From Sipunculus nudus (lineage: Eukaryota; Annelida; Sipuncula; Golfingiida; Sipunculidae), in the NCBI GenBank assembly GCA_026874595.1, contig CM049319.1, forward strand, positions 19,447,101 through 19,511,100: a stretch of 64,000 nucleotides of DNA, read 5' to 3'. Below, in pieces: positions 39,501 to 52,512 of this stretch. The position numbers and the translations under genes were made by a program. The number at the start of each line of letters is the position of its first letter. The first letter of the stretch is position 1. Below the pieces are notes generated by a model that saw only the letters and a list, made by a program, of their open reading frames with translations, made no database searches and was not told the origin of the DNA.

Positions 39501-42500
39501 AAACACAATTAAAACCTAACATTATTAACTACAGATATAGCATTTATCTGCAGTCAGGATCACTATATATATAGATCTACCACTCTAAAGTACCTCACAG
39601 TAATACAACTTCACACCTGTTCTGCAGCTGATGCTCCCTTCACGAATGTTCGAGGTAACGAAGCCCACCTGCCTCCCATCTTGTCTCATTATAGTTACTG
39701 TAGTTGTCATGTTTAAACTGCATGATGCATGTACAGTAAAACTCCACTGGCAAGCACCTTTCCAAGATTGGAGAATCCTAATTGAAACAAGCCCTGTCTA
39801 GTTTTGGTAAGCTAGTGCTGTTTATAACACTCTTTACATAGTTGTTCAGGCCAGTGAGAGTCGGGTATTGCATTGTGCATCCAAGTTTTACATCAATAAT
39901 ATCCCACACTCCTTGGTCTGAATATATTTGGCACTGGGCCAGTTGCCTACTGGTAGTGGCAAATCCCATTTTTACCCTGCTGAAGGAAACAGTGGTTAGG
40001 AGGAAGGATTTACTTAATGAATACAACATATAACCACTGCATGATGAGTGTAGCCATGTTTAAGCAGAAATGTTAATATTGGTCACCAGCCAAAGTAGAG
40101 CTATTTGTTATTAATAAAATTTTTGGTTGGAAATTCCAGTATCAAATATCATATTCAAATAATCTTATAACATTTCAGTAATTTTTTAGCTCAGCTGACT
40201 TTCAGTCATGCTGGGCTATAGCGATGGGTCTTTGTCCGGCGTCCTTCCGTCTGTCCGTCCGGCTGGCCGTCCGGCCGGCCGTTAGCAGGGCACAAATCGT
40301 AACCGTAGGGGCCAGGGCCATGAACCCTATGCAGTCTTAGAGGTTATAAAAAGATCTCCTTGCAAACCTGAAATTAGGTCACTGCGACCTATATTCTCAA
40401 AGTAATGGGGTGTGTTTGCACCCCCCAGAAATAACTCTTTGAGACAAAATTTTCATCCCAAACCTTCCATCTTTCACATACAGCTCACCTACCAACAGGG
40501 GAAGAACCATAATTTTTTTTAGGTCAAAAGGTCAAAGGTCAAGGTCACAGGAGCCTCTTCTTTGAAAAGCCTGTGGATGCATTTTAAGCCAACCCTTTCA
40601 TCCCAATTCTTTGATCTTTCACATATAGCTCACCTACTAATTTGGAGAAGAATCCTATAGATTTTGAGGTCACAAGGTCAAAGGTCAGGGTCACAGGATC
40701 CACTTCTTTGAAAAGGTAGTGGACACATTTCAAGCTAGACTTTTCATTCCAAACCTTCCAGCACTGATATCGCTTCTCTGCCAACAGGGGAAAAGACCTG
40801 TTGATTTTGAGGTCAAAGGTCAAGTTGTACCTTCCATCTGTCATATATGGCTTACCTACCAATAAGGGAAGAAGCCTATTGATGTTGAGGTCAAAAAGTC
40901 AAAGGTCAAGGTCACAATATTTAATTGTTCTAAATGCTTGTGAGCATATTTCAAGTGTAACTGTTCAACCCAAACCTTCAGTCTTTCACATATGCCACAT
41001 CTATGCATCACTCAGTTTGACTCAAACTTCATATTTATGGGTCTTTTTGCTTGAATAAATAACTTATTGATTTGGGGTCAGCTGGTTATCAGGTTATAGG
41101 TTGCAGGTCAAAGTTATTCACCCATTGGTTGCCAAGTAATTACACCAGATTTAAGTGGTCAGTAGTTACCCATCATTTAGAAAGAATCCAGTTGATATAT
41201 GGGCTAAAGGCCAAGGTCATAGGTCAGGGATGTTCACAATTACTTATTTTATAGACCATCTCTATTTTTCTTGTATATATAACAATCCCACTCCAGCTGG
41301 TACATCTCCCTGTGTGGCTGTAATTGTGAGTGACACTGGTGACATATGACTCCCTTTTGTATCAGCCTATTAAGTGATAAGGCTCAGTGATAAGTACCTC
41401 GTTACTTCATAACAAAAACACTGTTGTCAGAATGCTTCAGCCAGGCATTCAGACTATGAGAGTATAGTATTAAGGTTTAGCTACTGATTTATAAGATGAT
41501 GGGAACATTTTGCAGTTTATTTTATGGAATCCTAGCAATAAACTTAGTTTCCTAGATATCTGAATATTTTAATATATATATCACCACATATAAAAGCAAG
41601 TGTTTGTTCTCATAATATGTGGATGTGTACCTTGATTTAGGATGGCTTTTGTTTTATTTCAAGACTCTTAGTCATGCTTTCTGCATTTCTTTTCTTTCAG
41701 GTTTTGCAGTTTACCTACCCTGCTGACCCCATTGAAAAGCAGAGTGATAATAAAAATATTGGACTTACAATTGCATATCTATAAATCTTATATGAGGGCC
41801 TGGACATGCCTTTTGAATTATTTTGGGCATTTATTACTGGATAATTTGCCCCAAGTTTGGTCTCTTATTGGAGAATGTGGGATATCAAATGTCATACTTG
41901 TCAGAAATCCATTATGTCTGCCAGTTAGCCACCTTAGAAATTCTTTCTTCAGTGCAGTTTCAGTAATTTTTCTTTAATGTTTGGTCCGATTTAGAGAATG
42001 TTTGTTGTCTGATTTCAGACTTGTCAGAAGTCCAATATGGCCACCAGGCAACCATCTTTTAATTCCTTTTGATCATATTATCTCAAGAACAGTTAAAGTG
42101 AATGCAGTTGGATGTATATTTATGTAATCTTGTAAAGGATTGGGTCAAATATTTCTGAATAAATATTACCATCATTTATAAAAGTGCAGTACAGTTGGCT
42201 TGTATTGAATAAAAATTCATACAGAAGCACCTGTTTCTCAATAATTCTTGCATGTATTTCCTTGATTTTTGCTATATATTTTGATCTTATATTTGCCCTT
42301 TGTGGTGTTCCTTTTGAGACTGACAGGTTTCAAGCAAGCTGTTGGAATAGTTCCTGATAGCTTAACAATCATGCATTTTCCTCAGACCATCAATTCACTG
42401 TGTTTTAACCAGACATAGGTGATATATATTTCTGTTGTCATAGAAAATTTTCAACAAATTGGCAAATTGGTTCTTCAAAATTTGACTGGAAGTTGTGAAT

Positions 42501-45500
42501 CTCAGTCCATAATGTCACAGGTCATGCTTGGCAGCTGAGCGTCATGACCCATGGGTCACTTGTTATGAAAAGAAAGTATTAAATGTATTTAAATATCCTG
42601 GCCTAGCACTAGTAAGTCTATGATTTTGTAAATATAGATGTAAATTTTTTTGTTGCTGTATAATCAAATAATCATGAGAAGGCATCAAATTTGTCTCTCT
42701 GCTAGACTATATCATTACAAACAGGTATCAGTAATATTACAAGGGCAGTCATATGTCAGACATTTATAGAAAGTCATCTTGTGTTTAACAAGGACCTAAA
42801 AATAAGGTAATTATTGTGGAATGACCATTTTACTGTGGCAGCCTTGAGTGGGGTTTTACTGTACAAACTCCTCCAGTCACCAGTTTGTATGTCATTTTTT
42901 TAATCTGTGGCTTTTTAACTACAAATTTAATAATTCAATTTTTATGTGGATTTATATCAATCACATGTAAATTGTCCTGTAATTTATGTTGAAATAATTT
43001 TCCTCTATTTTTTTCTCTTCCATCAGTATCAAGAGCCTCTCCTTTAGGGCTGTAATGAATGTTACATTTTATATTTAGTTGGATGCTTTAAAGAAGTGTT
43101 GGCAGTCACCTGACTTCATGCAGTCACCTTGATTGGTTTGATCAAATAATTGATTTAGTACAGGACACATGTCTTCATGCAGTTTTCTAGGGTTTAATTA
43201 AATAATGGAATCCACTGTAGGATAAGAGTGCATTTGGGGTGCATGAGAGTGATTATTATTAACTTTTCCTAAATTATTAGATTAAACTAACAATTTTGTT
43301 ACACTACTGATAAACTTATTCCCAAAAGAGGGCACATTACAGAGAGCTAAATATGTCAGCTTAGCATTGGTATTCTAAAAATTTTGAGAAAGTTTGAGTA
43401 AAAATACCATAGTTTATATGGCTGTACTTTGATTCAGACTTGTCATTGTTGTTGAATGTTCTATCCACTGACCCAACCAGGTGACTTTGAAAAGTCTTAT
43501 AAGTTTCACATCCTTATGATGGTGAAGTAATTTAATAAAGCAAAAGATTGTAGTATGAATTTGTTCGAGTTACAACAGCTGTAAAATTTTAAGGTTGTAT
43601 ATACATGGGAAGCACAGAGCATTCATTTCACCCAAGATCATACAGATATGTTCACATTTTGTATATTTTGTATCACCAATTAGTTTAAAAAATGTTTTTC
43701 ACAAAGAGAGTCCTTAATGAAAATTGACCTGACAGTGCATTAATCAGGTGGGCTGACAGTCAATTTACAAGAAAGTAAGTAAATCATCAAGCACATTTAT
43801 GTTATGTAATATCTGAAAAAGCATTCTATTTTAACACAAAGCAATAGTTGAGGCCAGGAACACTGACCACATGCATGAATATGGTTCCCACACACCACAG
43901 AGACTGATGGAAATTTGACACCATAAATATTCTGCAAAATACTGTATGCCACAAGAATAAGCATAATGTCTTCCAGTATTGATGCTTAATAATAATTGTA
44001 AAATCAAAATATTTGGACTGATTGCTTCATTCTTCTCATAGTGCTCTTTGCTTCTTTGTCAAATAGTTTACCCAACCATGAACATTCAGTTATTATCACA
44101 GAAAATCAATGGGCAATATCCAATGAAATATAGTATACTAGTATCTGCAGACAAAAGAAGCAAGAATATAAGAAAAAAAATAAAATGTTGATCAACATCA
44201 AATGTGCATAGCACAGATAATTAAATAGAAATATCAAATGGATGTCCCATTGATAAGACATTGATCTTTTTAAAAAGTAACTCTGGGTGACTTAAATCAT
44301 AAACTATATGCATGGTTATCCATATGTTAGTACAATTTTAGCTCTTTTTAAGAGGTCCTCAGAAAGTGTTTAGCTTTCATATCAGTTGCACTGCTGTAAT
44401 TGGCTTTCATTGATGTGACATTTTGCTGTATGATGTGCAAAACCATTCATGCAGAGACTAAATACATGAAACAAATGAAAGAATATAGATTAATTTTAGC
44501 TTTTCTTAATGATCCGTAGTTTTTTAACAATAAAATAATACATTGCTGTATGATATTAGACTAATATGTGCATAATAATTATACACTGATAAAATATAAT
44601 GGTTTGATTTAATTTTTTTTTTAATTTGGTCTTGATGAAGTTATGCATGCTATATATGTGTAGCTTTTCCTGTCAGCTTGGTGAGTTTGATAAGCTTGCT
44701 TTATATTGTCAAATATTCTATCTTTTAGATAGGTCTCTTTATACTGCCTTAGTAAAGGTACTGTGGTATTAATGCTGGCCTATACTACACTTACTTGTGT
44801 TCTTATCAAATTTGATGGAAGGTAGCTTTAATTGTATGACATGATTGCCTGTTTCTGGTTTTTGTAGCAGTAAACCATATAGTTGAACATTGGTAAAGAG
44901 TATTACAACTTTTTATATTTAAATGGGTGCTTTCCCTTTCAGCTCTTTAACTTGGGCAAGGAGAAAGCATATCCTGTGACTGGCATTGAAATGGAGAAGA
45001 TCCCTGCTACATCCCTAACAGAGTACAGATATGTGGTCATGGTAACACTGCCAGGGTTAGTTTTATATACTTACCCTACTTATATATATATATATATTTA
45101 GCTGCAACAGTACATTGCCTTTATATTCTCACAAAATAGCAGTAAATTTACCTCAACCATATAATACCTCACACCCAAGATTGCCATGAACCTCTGAGGG
45201 AAGTAATTTTTTATGAGCATGATGTGTTTTGTGCTAATATTTTATAAATCAATCTTTTTCTTATATACTGAATTTAGGAAACGTCATCAGGCATAAATGC
45301 TATAAGAAATGAATGATAGCTGATTGGTAATCTGTCAATATTACAGGCAGCTTATATCTTATCCAGCCTGGACCTGGACTGTCGAGGGGTTAAACGCTTG
45401 GCACTCTCTGCTGGCTACTAGGGTTTGATCCCCGATGGGAGTGGGTTGTAGTTGTCCGTCCAAGGCCAGTGGTTTTCCCCCGGGTTCTCCAGTTTCCTCC

Positions 45501-48500
45501 ACCCATACAGACTACCAAACGCCACATGCATTAGCACTTTGGCCCTAACTTTTTAGGAATCACATGGCATGAGATTTTTCATGGTCCGTCCCCACCCAGG
45601 TTGAGCACTCTGCAGGCTTAATTGAAAGGCCATGTCCGGTGGGGATGTGAAGCTTTGGGCACTACCTTGGTGGTTTGACCCAACAACTGGGACGATTACA
45701 TTCCCAAGGTCTGGCAGGTGCAGTAGACACCGGGCCAGAAACACCAGGACAAAAAAATGAGAGAAATCCTGTGATACTGCCCTGTCACATAGTCCAAATC
45801 TGAAATGGAATTCTGTAGAAGCACATGTACCTAGTTAAGCTAGCATTAAAAAAATGGAGGTGGTTACCTCCAACAATAATATTTAAAAAAAACCCACAAG
45901 AATATGAATTAAAATGATCTGATTCTGCTGTTTACATATCACCTTGTATTCTGTTTGTTGCAGGAGGCTGTATCAGTTTATTGGTACCATCCCAGCCTCC
46001 ACAGAACCACCCATGTTCCATCACATCTTCACCAAATATGAAGACATACCAGGTAAGATTTAACCCAGAGAAGGCATGAACTAAAATACAGCTAAAAGCG
46101 CAACATAGGTGACCCCCTGGGAACATTTTAAACAAATCAAACATTATTGTGCAAATATTAAGGTACAATGTACCGTTAAATATGATTGCAGCTTTGCATA
46201 TCTTGGCATAGCTGTGACTATAGTCTGTTCAGCCAGAGGTGTCTCATTGACATTTTGAAATATTTTTACCAATGTAAAACATCTACCAAAGACTATATGA
46301 GAAATGCAGAGATCTAATGGCCTACAAAACATATCAGCAATAAAGTAAGTTAAATATATATGAAAAAAAGTGTGAATGGAAGTTTTAATGTAATTTCAAG
46401 GCCATAGTGATCTTTGACAGATTGGATTATGCCCCCCAAACCCATTTTGATTCTAACAAATGTTTCTTAAAACCAAAAAATTTTACTTTTGATTTTTTAG
46501 GTGCATTAACATAAACTTGCCATGTGTAATATGATTGCTACATCATTCATATGATATACTGTTTACTTAAATGTGACATATGCAAAATCTTATAAACTAT
46601 TTAAATGTTTCACTATATTCTGTATATAATTAGATGAAGTTTTTCGTGTTGGTTATTTCTTTTCATGTGCTCTTTTAGAGGGATTTCTGGAGCTGCCCGG
46701 AAACTTTGGATACAGTGAACTGCGACTGTTTCATCCCAAGTACCGGGCTGTCCCTACGAGATTTGCGTGGATGGCAGGACCTGGGGTGTATTATGGTGAT
46801 ATAGATGTGTCATCAGCCCTGGAACAGAACACAGTGACAGCCAACTCTAAACTCATGATGTATCCTTTAAAAGGCTCCATAGTCCAAGAGAAGTTTACCA
46901 TTGGACCAATTAATGTCTTTGATAAACCACCTTGTCTTCAAGTATTTGTACATTATTCAGAATACTGTAATACCTAATTTAATGACACTGTGTGTTGTGT
47001 CTTAGTAGCTGTTTAAAGAGTGATGGACTCATATCTTGTGTGCATTGTGCATATGTTTGTTATGCAGGTGGATGAAGCATGTTGATGGCCATCTTGGAAA
47101 ATGATCAGTTGTAAATCCAGTCTTGTTCATACTTAATTGGTTATGATTGGAGTAAAATTGCTCTGCAGATATACTATCTGGCATTATATCACACTGTGCT
47201 ACTAATCACACTTCTCTGTTGAAACATTTTTCTTACATATATTTTTTTCTGAATTTGTAATGCACAGGCAATTGAAATGTACAGTTTTCAGGTTTTTGGA
47301 TAACACTTTTGGTTGCTTAACAGTCACAATTTTTTTGTGATATGTGTATTTGAAATGTTATATGAAAGAAATAGGTATTGCTTTGAGTGGAATATTCAGC
47401 ACATGAGAAACTTATTTAGAAGAAAAAAAATTGAATATAGAAATCATGTAAGCAATATGTGCCAAGCAATAATTGTGTAAGGAATTTATATCCATAAATA
47501 AGTGATATTAAGAAAGGTATCAATACATTTAGATTTTAGTGTGACACTAAATATGTCACTAATTCTGAGAGAGGCATGAGTTTACAAGTTTTAGCACACC
47601 CTACTCTCATTTGATTGGATAAGGATTTACTGGGCAGGTAGTGAGTGGTCCAATTACATTTGTTGTTATATATGACCATGAGAGGAGGCACATCTATTTC
47701 TTAACCAATACAGTTATCCCTGGGAAGAAGGAGAGAAGCCCAGTTCTCCAGTCTCCATCGTTCTGACAGAGTTCCATGTCCTCGTTCTGTTTCCTGATAG
47801 GTCTGTTATTTTCTCTTTAACTTTTTATATGCCTGTCTATGATAGAATGTATTATGGTATTCCTGTGATGATGTACCAAAAATCTGATGGTTTTCCATGA
47901 AACTCATTATGAATATTAACCAATACAGTTTCTCCCCTGTATAACATTCTGAGCAAAATTCACGCATATTTAATGAGGTCAGAGGTCACAAATATGTGAC
48001 ATGCGTATTATGTACCATTTTCAATGCTCCAGTTTGTGCTTCTTTTTGGTTACCAGTTATTGATATGTTTCCTTGAAATTGACCATGGTTAAAAAGCAAT
48101 GTATGTCCTTTATATACATTTTAGACAGCAAAGCTGCTTCATAACTGACAACAAAACTTGAATATTGTCTGATTTTGTGAAGTTTAGTTTTTCTTTTATT
48201 GTTCATGGTTGTGTTAATTTTGCAATTAATCTACTATTCTTCGGACACCTTGGAGTGGTAGCAACCCCAGGTATGAACCCAGGCTCCAATTTTGATAGCA
48301 TGGCTTAATAATATATAAATTGAATAGTTTTAAATGATAAATTATGTTAGACTTTATGCTCAACCAGTATTTAAGCACACCAATAGTCAAATCTGGAAGT
48401 TAACATAAAAATGGGATGTAAATGAGACATGATGTTTAAATTACTACCCAGTAATATATTCTGTATATAAAATAATGTTCTTTAAATGAACATTTATATA

Positions 48501-51500
48501 TTGAGATATAAAGTATCATTCCAGCCTTGCTTTTACCTAAGGTACATTTTCAGATTTGACAAGGTATTTTATGCTCTGTCACACCTACATGCACACACCC
48601 GAACCTGCTCACAGTTATCCCATAACTAATCAAAACTTGATTATATCATTCATACCCATCCAGTCACTTGCTCTGTTCTCGGAAGTGCTGAAAGAAGCGC
48701 ACAAGACATGGAATTGTGGGGAAAAAACTGGCCGAGGTTTATTAAAAATAACACTAAAATTTCCATATTCAACATATTCAGCAATTATCCCTTCTTTCCC
48801 ACTGACGGGAAGGTGGGGTACAACACGCCATATATCGTATAGGTCATATTAAAAGTAAAAGTAGTAGTAGTAAAAGTAAACAGTTTACACCTCGACAAAT
48901 ATACTGTTTAGAAACAATAAACTTTAAAATTTTAACATTAACAAGTAGAACATGCACAGAGTGCTTGAGTCGGTGGCGAAGGGGGTGGTGGTGGGTTTTT
49001 CTTCCAGATATTACGTTGCTGGTTGTCGTTTTTCCTGACAGATGAATTCACTGGTCATCGTTTCTCCTGGTACTAGTGGTAGATGGTTGCAGAGTCCTGC
49101 TTGACGAGTGATCTTGTCCCAGCACGGGCATGTCTTCTCAAACAATGACCTGGACTGCTATTGGCCGGTACTTACTTCCGGTTTGCAATGCATTATGGTC
49201 GCCCCAAATCTTTCTTAATATAATATTTAATGGAGTTTTTAGTCCAGTTAGAATATGGATGGGGATGTATGTAAAAAATATTTACTAATCGTGACCCTTC
49301 TTGTCAAAGTGAGGTCCTCTGTAATCATTATTCAAAATCTAACGACCTTGAGCTTCCGCCCTCTTGTAAGCAGTGCCGCCATATTGGATATTCGCCCTCT
49401 CCTAGTTAATTCCGCGTCTTCATGAACTGGTTATACTGCAGATAAAATTAAACTACTTGTTTCAAATGAATCTGCTTATTTAGCAAGGTCCTCACGCTGC
49501 CGGCTATGGGTTTCCATACGTTAAGAGTACCAGGTTTCCCAGAACACAGTGTTACCTTAATTATCGCCCGGCGCCGCCGTACTAATACCGATGTCCGCCC
49601 TCCAAGTATTCTATTTGTCGAGACAGTTTTTAACTCTGATTTTGGTTATCATTACCTTCTTTTCAACCAGGCAGGTCTTGGGCTTTAAATATTTGTGAAT
49701 ATAATAGTTCTGCCCCCCCAGTATCATTTCCTATTATTGGCGCCCAACACACAAAACACTGATGGTGTGGCGAGCATAAAATTATTATCTGCTTGGGGCA
49801 GAGTAATTGTATTTATGTATTTACAGATTGAAAGCAATTTGTTTGCTGAATGAGCAGCTAATTTACCAAGATGTCTTCTCAGAGGTAAGACACATTAGTG
49901 TTACAATCAAACAGTGGACCGTCTGCCTGATGTTAAAAGAATCAGTCTGTTAAGGATTAAATCTCTATTATATCTTTGGTATGCATATAAGTGAATTCCT
50001 ATGACTTATATATTGTACATTATTACTCAAATTCCATCCAAGTAGAATTATTATTTTATTAAAGAAATATAATAAACTTCACCTCTTAAAATTTATTTTC
50101 AAACCATAAATGACATCAGTGTTGCTACTATATACTTTAAAAATTTTTTTCACAGGAAAGACTTCGTTTTATACTTGATCATACTTTATTCAGCGTTAAT
50201 ACTTTTTTATATTTTTTTTAATACTTTGTTTTCACTTTGTTTCACTTTTGTCAGTAAATGTTGCACATGTTTTTCATGATTGCTCTCATCAGTGTACATG
50301 TATTGATACTCGGTCTTTATTAGCACCAGTAGGTATTGACTTTGTTTTGTTATGTACTGGGATGTCCTTACAGCTTTAGGTATTATGACCTCAAAACTCC
50401 TATGTTTATTCCTGATTTGCTGTTTCAGAGGTTTGGCAAGTTGCTTGGAATGAGTCAAGATCCATTGAAAGGCACAATCTGGGCTTACACTGAGTCAAGT
50501 GTGTTCAAATACAAAGTCATACGAGAGTCCAGGTCAGTCAATACACTATCTAGTTGGTAAATATCAAGACTGATACAATGCAGTATTTTTGTTCTTTATT
50601 GACTCACCAGAATGGTATGGTTTCATCCCCATTTGTGTATGTGTTTGTGTGTGTGTTTGTTCACAACATAACTTGCGCAATCATAAAACACAATAAAGTA
50701 CAATGATCTATGACCTCGTATGATAATATGTTGGTTCAGGGAATGCCTGTGGAGTGAGTGCAGGGCCACTCAAGCATGAAGTCTGGGACGACGCAAGGGC
50801 CGGTGAACCTCTTCGTGTTTACACAGCTGTTGGGTGGGATTACTTGATTAACAACTCTTATGATGTGCTCAGTGTCATAATTATAACAATGCAGATTATC
50901 AGGGTAATACCTCTTAAATTAATCAACTGTGAAGCTTTACTGACCGCTGTCCATTTATTTATAAAATCTTTTTGGGTAACCAATAAGATTATGTATTTAA
51001 TATTATTATCATCTGCGGTATTTTATTACATGAGACAATTTGTTTTACTGTTTTCAATTGATTATGCATTTTTTATTTTTAAAAAAATCATATTACGTCT
51101 TACCATGTCACATATCATCTGTTACGAGTACAATTACAATTTTATCACCAGACATTTGAGACTGTTATGATGATATATTTTATTATATATTTAATATTCT
51201 TATTATGTCTTACCATGTCACGTACCACATGTTTATTAATAGCATATTTATTTACACATTAAAAAAATATAAATGTTTAATACGTAAATTAACTTCAGTT
51301 TGAAATCACATCTTAAAGAGTGACTTGTATCTGGCTTGTATCTACACAACGCGTGAAGTATTTAATTTAATTGGGGAAAAACATTAAAAAATCCACACGA
51401 AGGAAGCAGAAATACAATTTTATCACCAATCATTTTAGACTTTTAATTATATGATATCGCTGCACATTGGTTAATGCTTAGCGTGGCTTGGTTGTACAAC

Positions 51501-52032
51501 CTGAACCCCAAATAGGATCAAACGATCAGGTTGTCCTTTGAAGCAGTGTATAAACATACCCCTCAAGTTCGGAAACCCAGCCAAGGAAAGGTGTGAACAA
51601 CAACTCGGCTATATAAGACTCTGTATTATCATGGCTAGGCATTACAAGATCATCCATCATGCCGAAACGCAAGCGATCATCATATGAGATGGCTTTTAAG
51701 CTAAAAGTAATTCAACATGCAGAAACAAGTGGTAGTAACAGGAAAACGGCTGACCATTTTGGCGTAAATGAACAACAGGTCAGGGACTGGCGGAAAGTGA
51801 AAGAGGAACTTCTCTCTCAGGAAAAATCATCGAAACGCTTGAAAGGAGCAGGGAAGCAGGTCCGCGACCAAGAACTAGATAAGGTTAGTTTGAAATTTTC
51901 AGGCCAATTCACATCTTCTCATGATTATCCATTTAAGTGAACGACAAAATGACGATGTACTCCCGTTAATTAATGAGCGTGGCTTCTGAGGCGTAGATTT
52001 TGTATATTAATAATCACTATATATTATCACTT

Positions 52033-52081
<49 letters not shown>

Positions 52082-52466
52082 GAGAAATATAATCGATTTA
52101 TTATACTAAGTTGAATTCCGTACACCAATAGTAGAATTATTAATTGTTGATCAATCGTTACTTTAGATAATCACTAAGGTTTTGCCAGGTCACGTCGATG
52201 CCATAGTCCTTTGATCCAGCCAAACAAGTTCGCTGGTGATCACTGGTTGATTAATTATGCTTCAGTCAGGCTGCAATCAAACTTGGGTGCCTATCCCTCG
52301 GGGCCGGGCAATGTGCTATTACAATTGACTGGCTCAAGGTTATCTGCATTGGTCAACAGATGTAACAAATGCCCTCTGTGATCTTAACCGGCTTAAGGTC
52401 ATCCGCACTGACCAACGACTGTGACGAGAACCCGTTTCGACTTTCAGGTACTGCAAGCCTTGTTAA

Positions 52467-52512
<46 letters not shown>

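Noticed and set aside
45421-45432. Functional tRNA gene at the B-box-like motif
   Set aside because: No cloverleaf could be folded around it; better explained as a tRNA-derived SINE head, itself uncertain.
50754-51170. 138-codon + strand open frame
   Set aside because: Low-complexity hydrophobic translation of AT-rich intron sequence; no domain, no start context.
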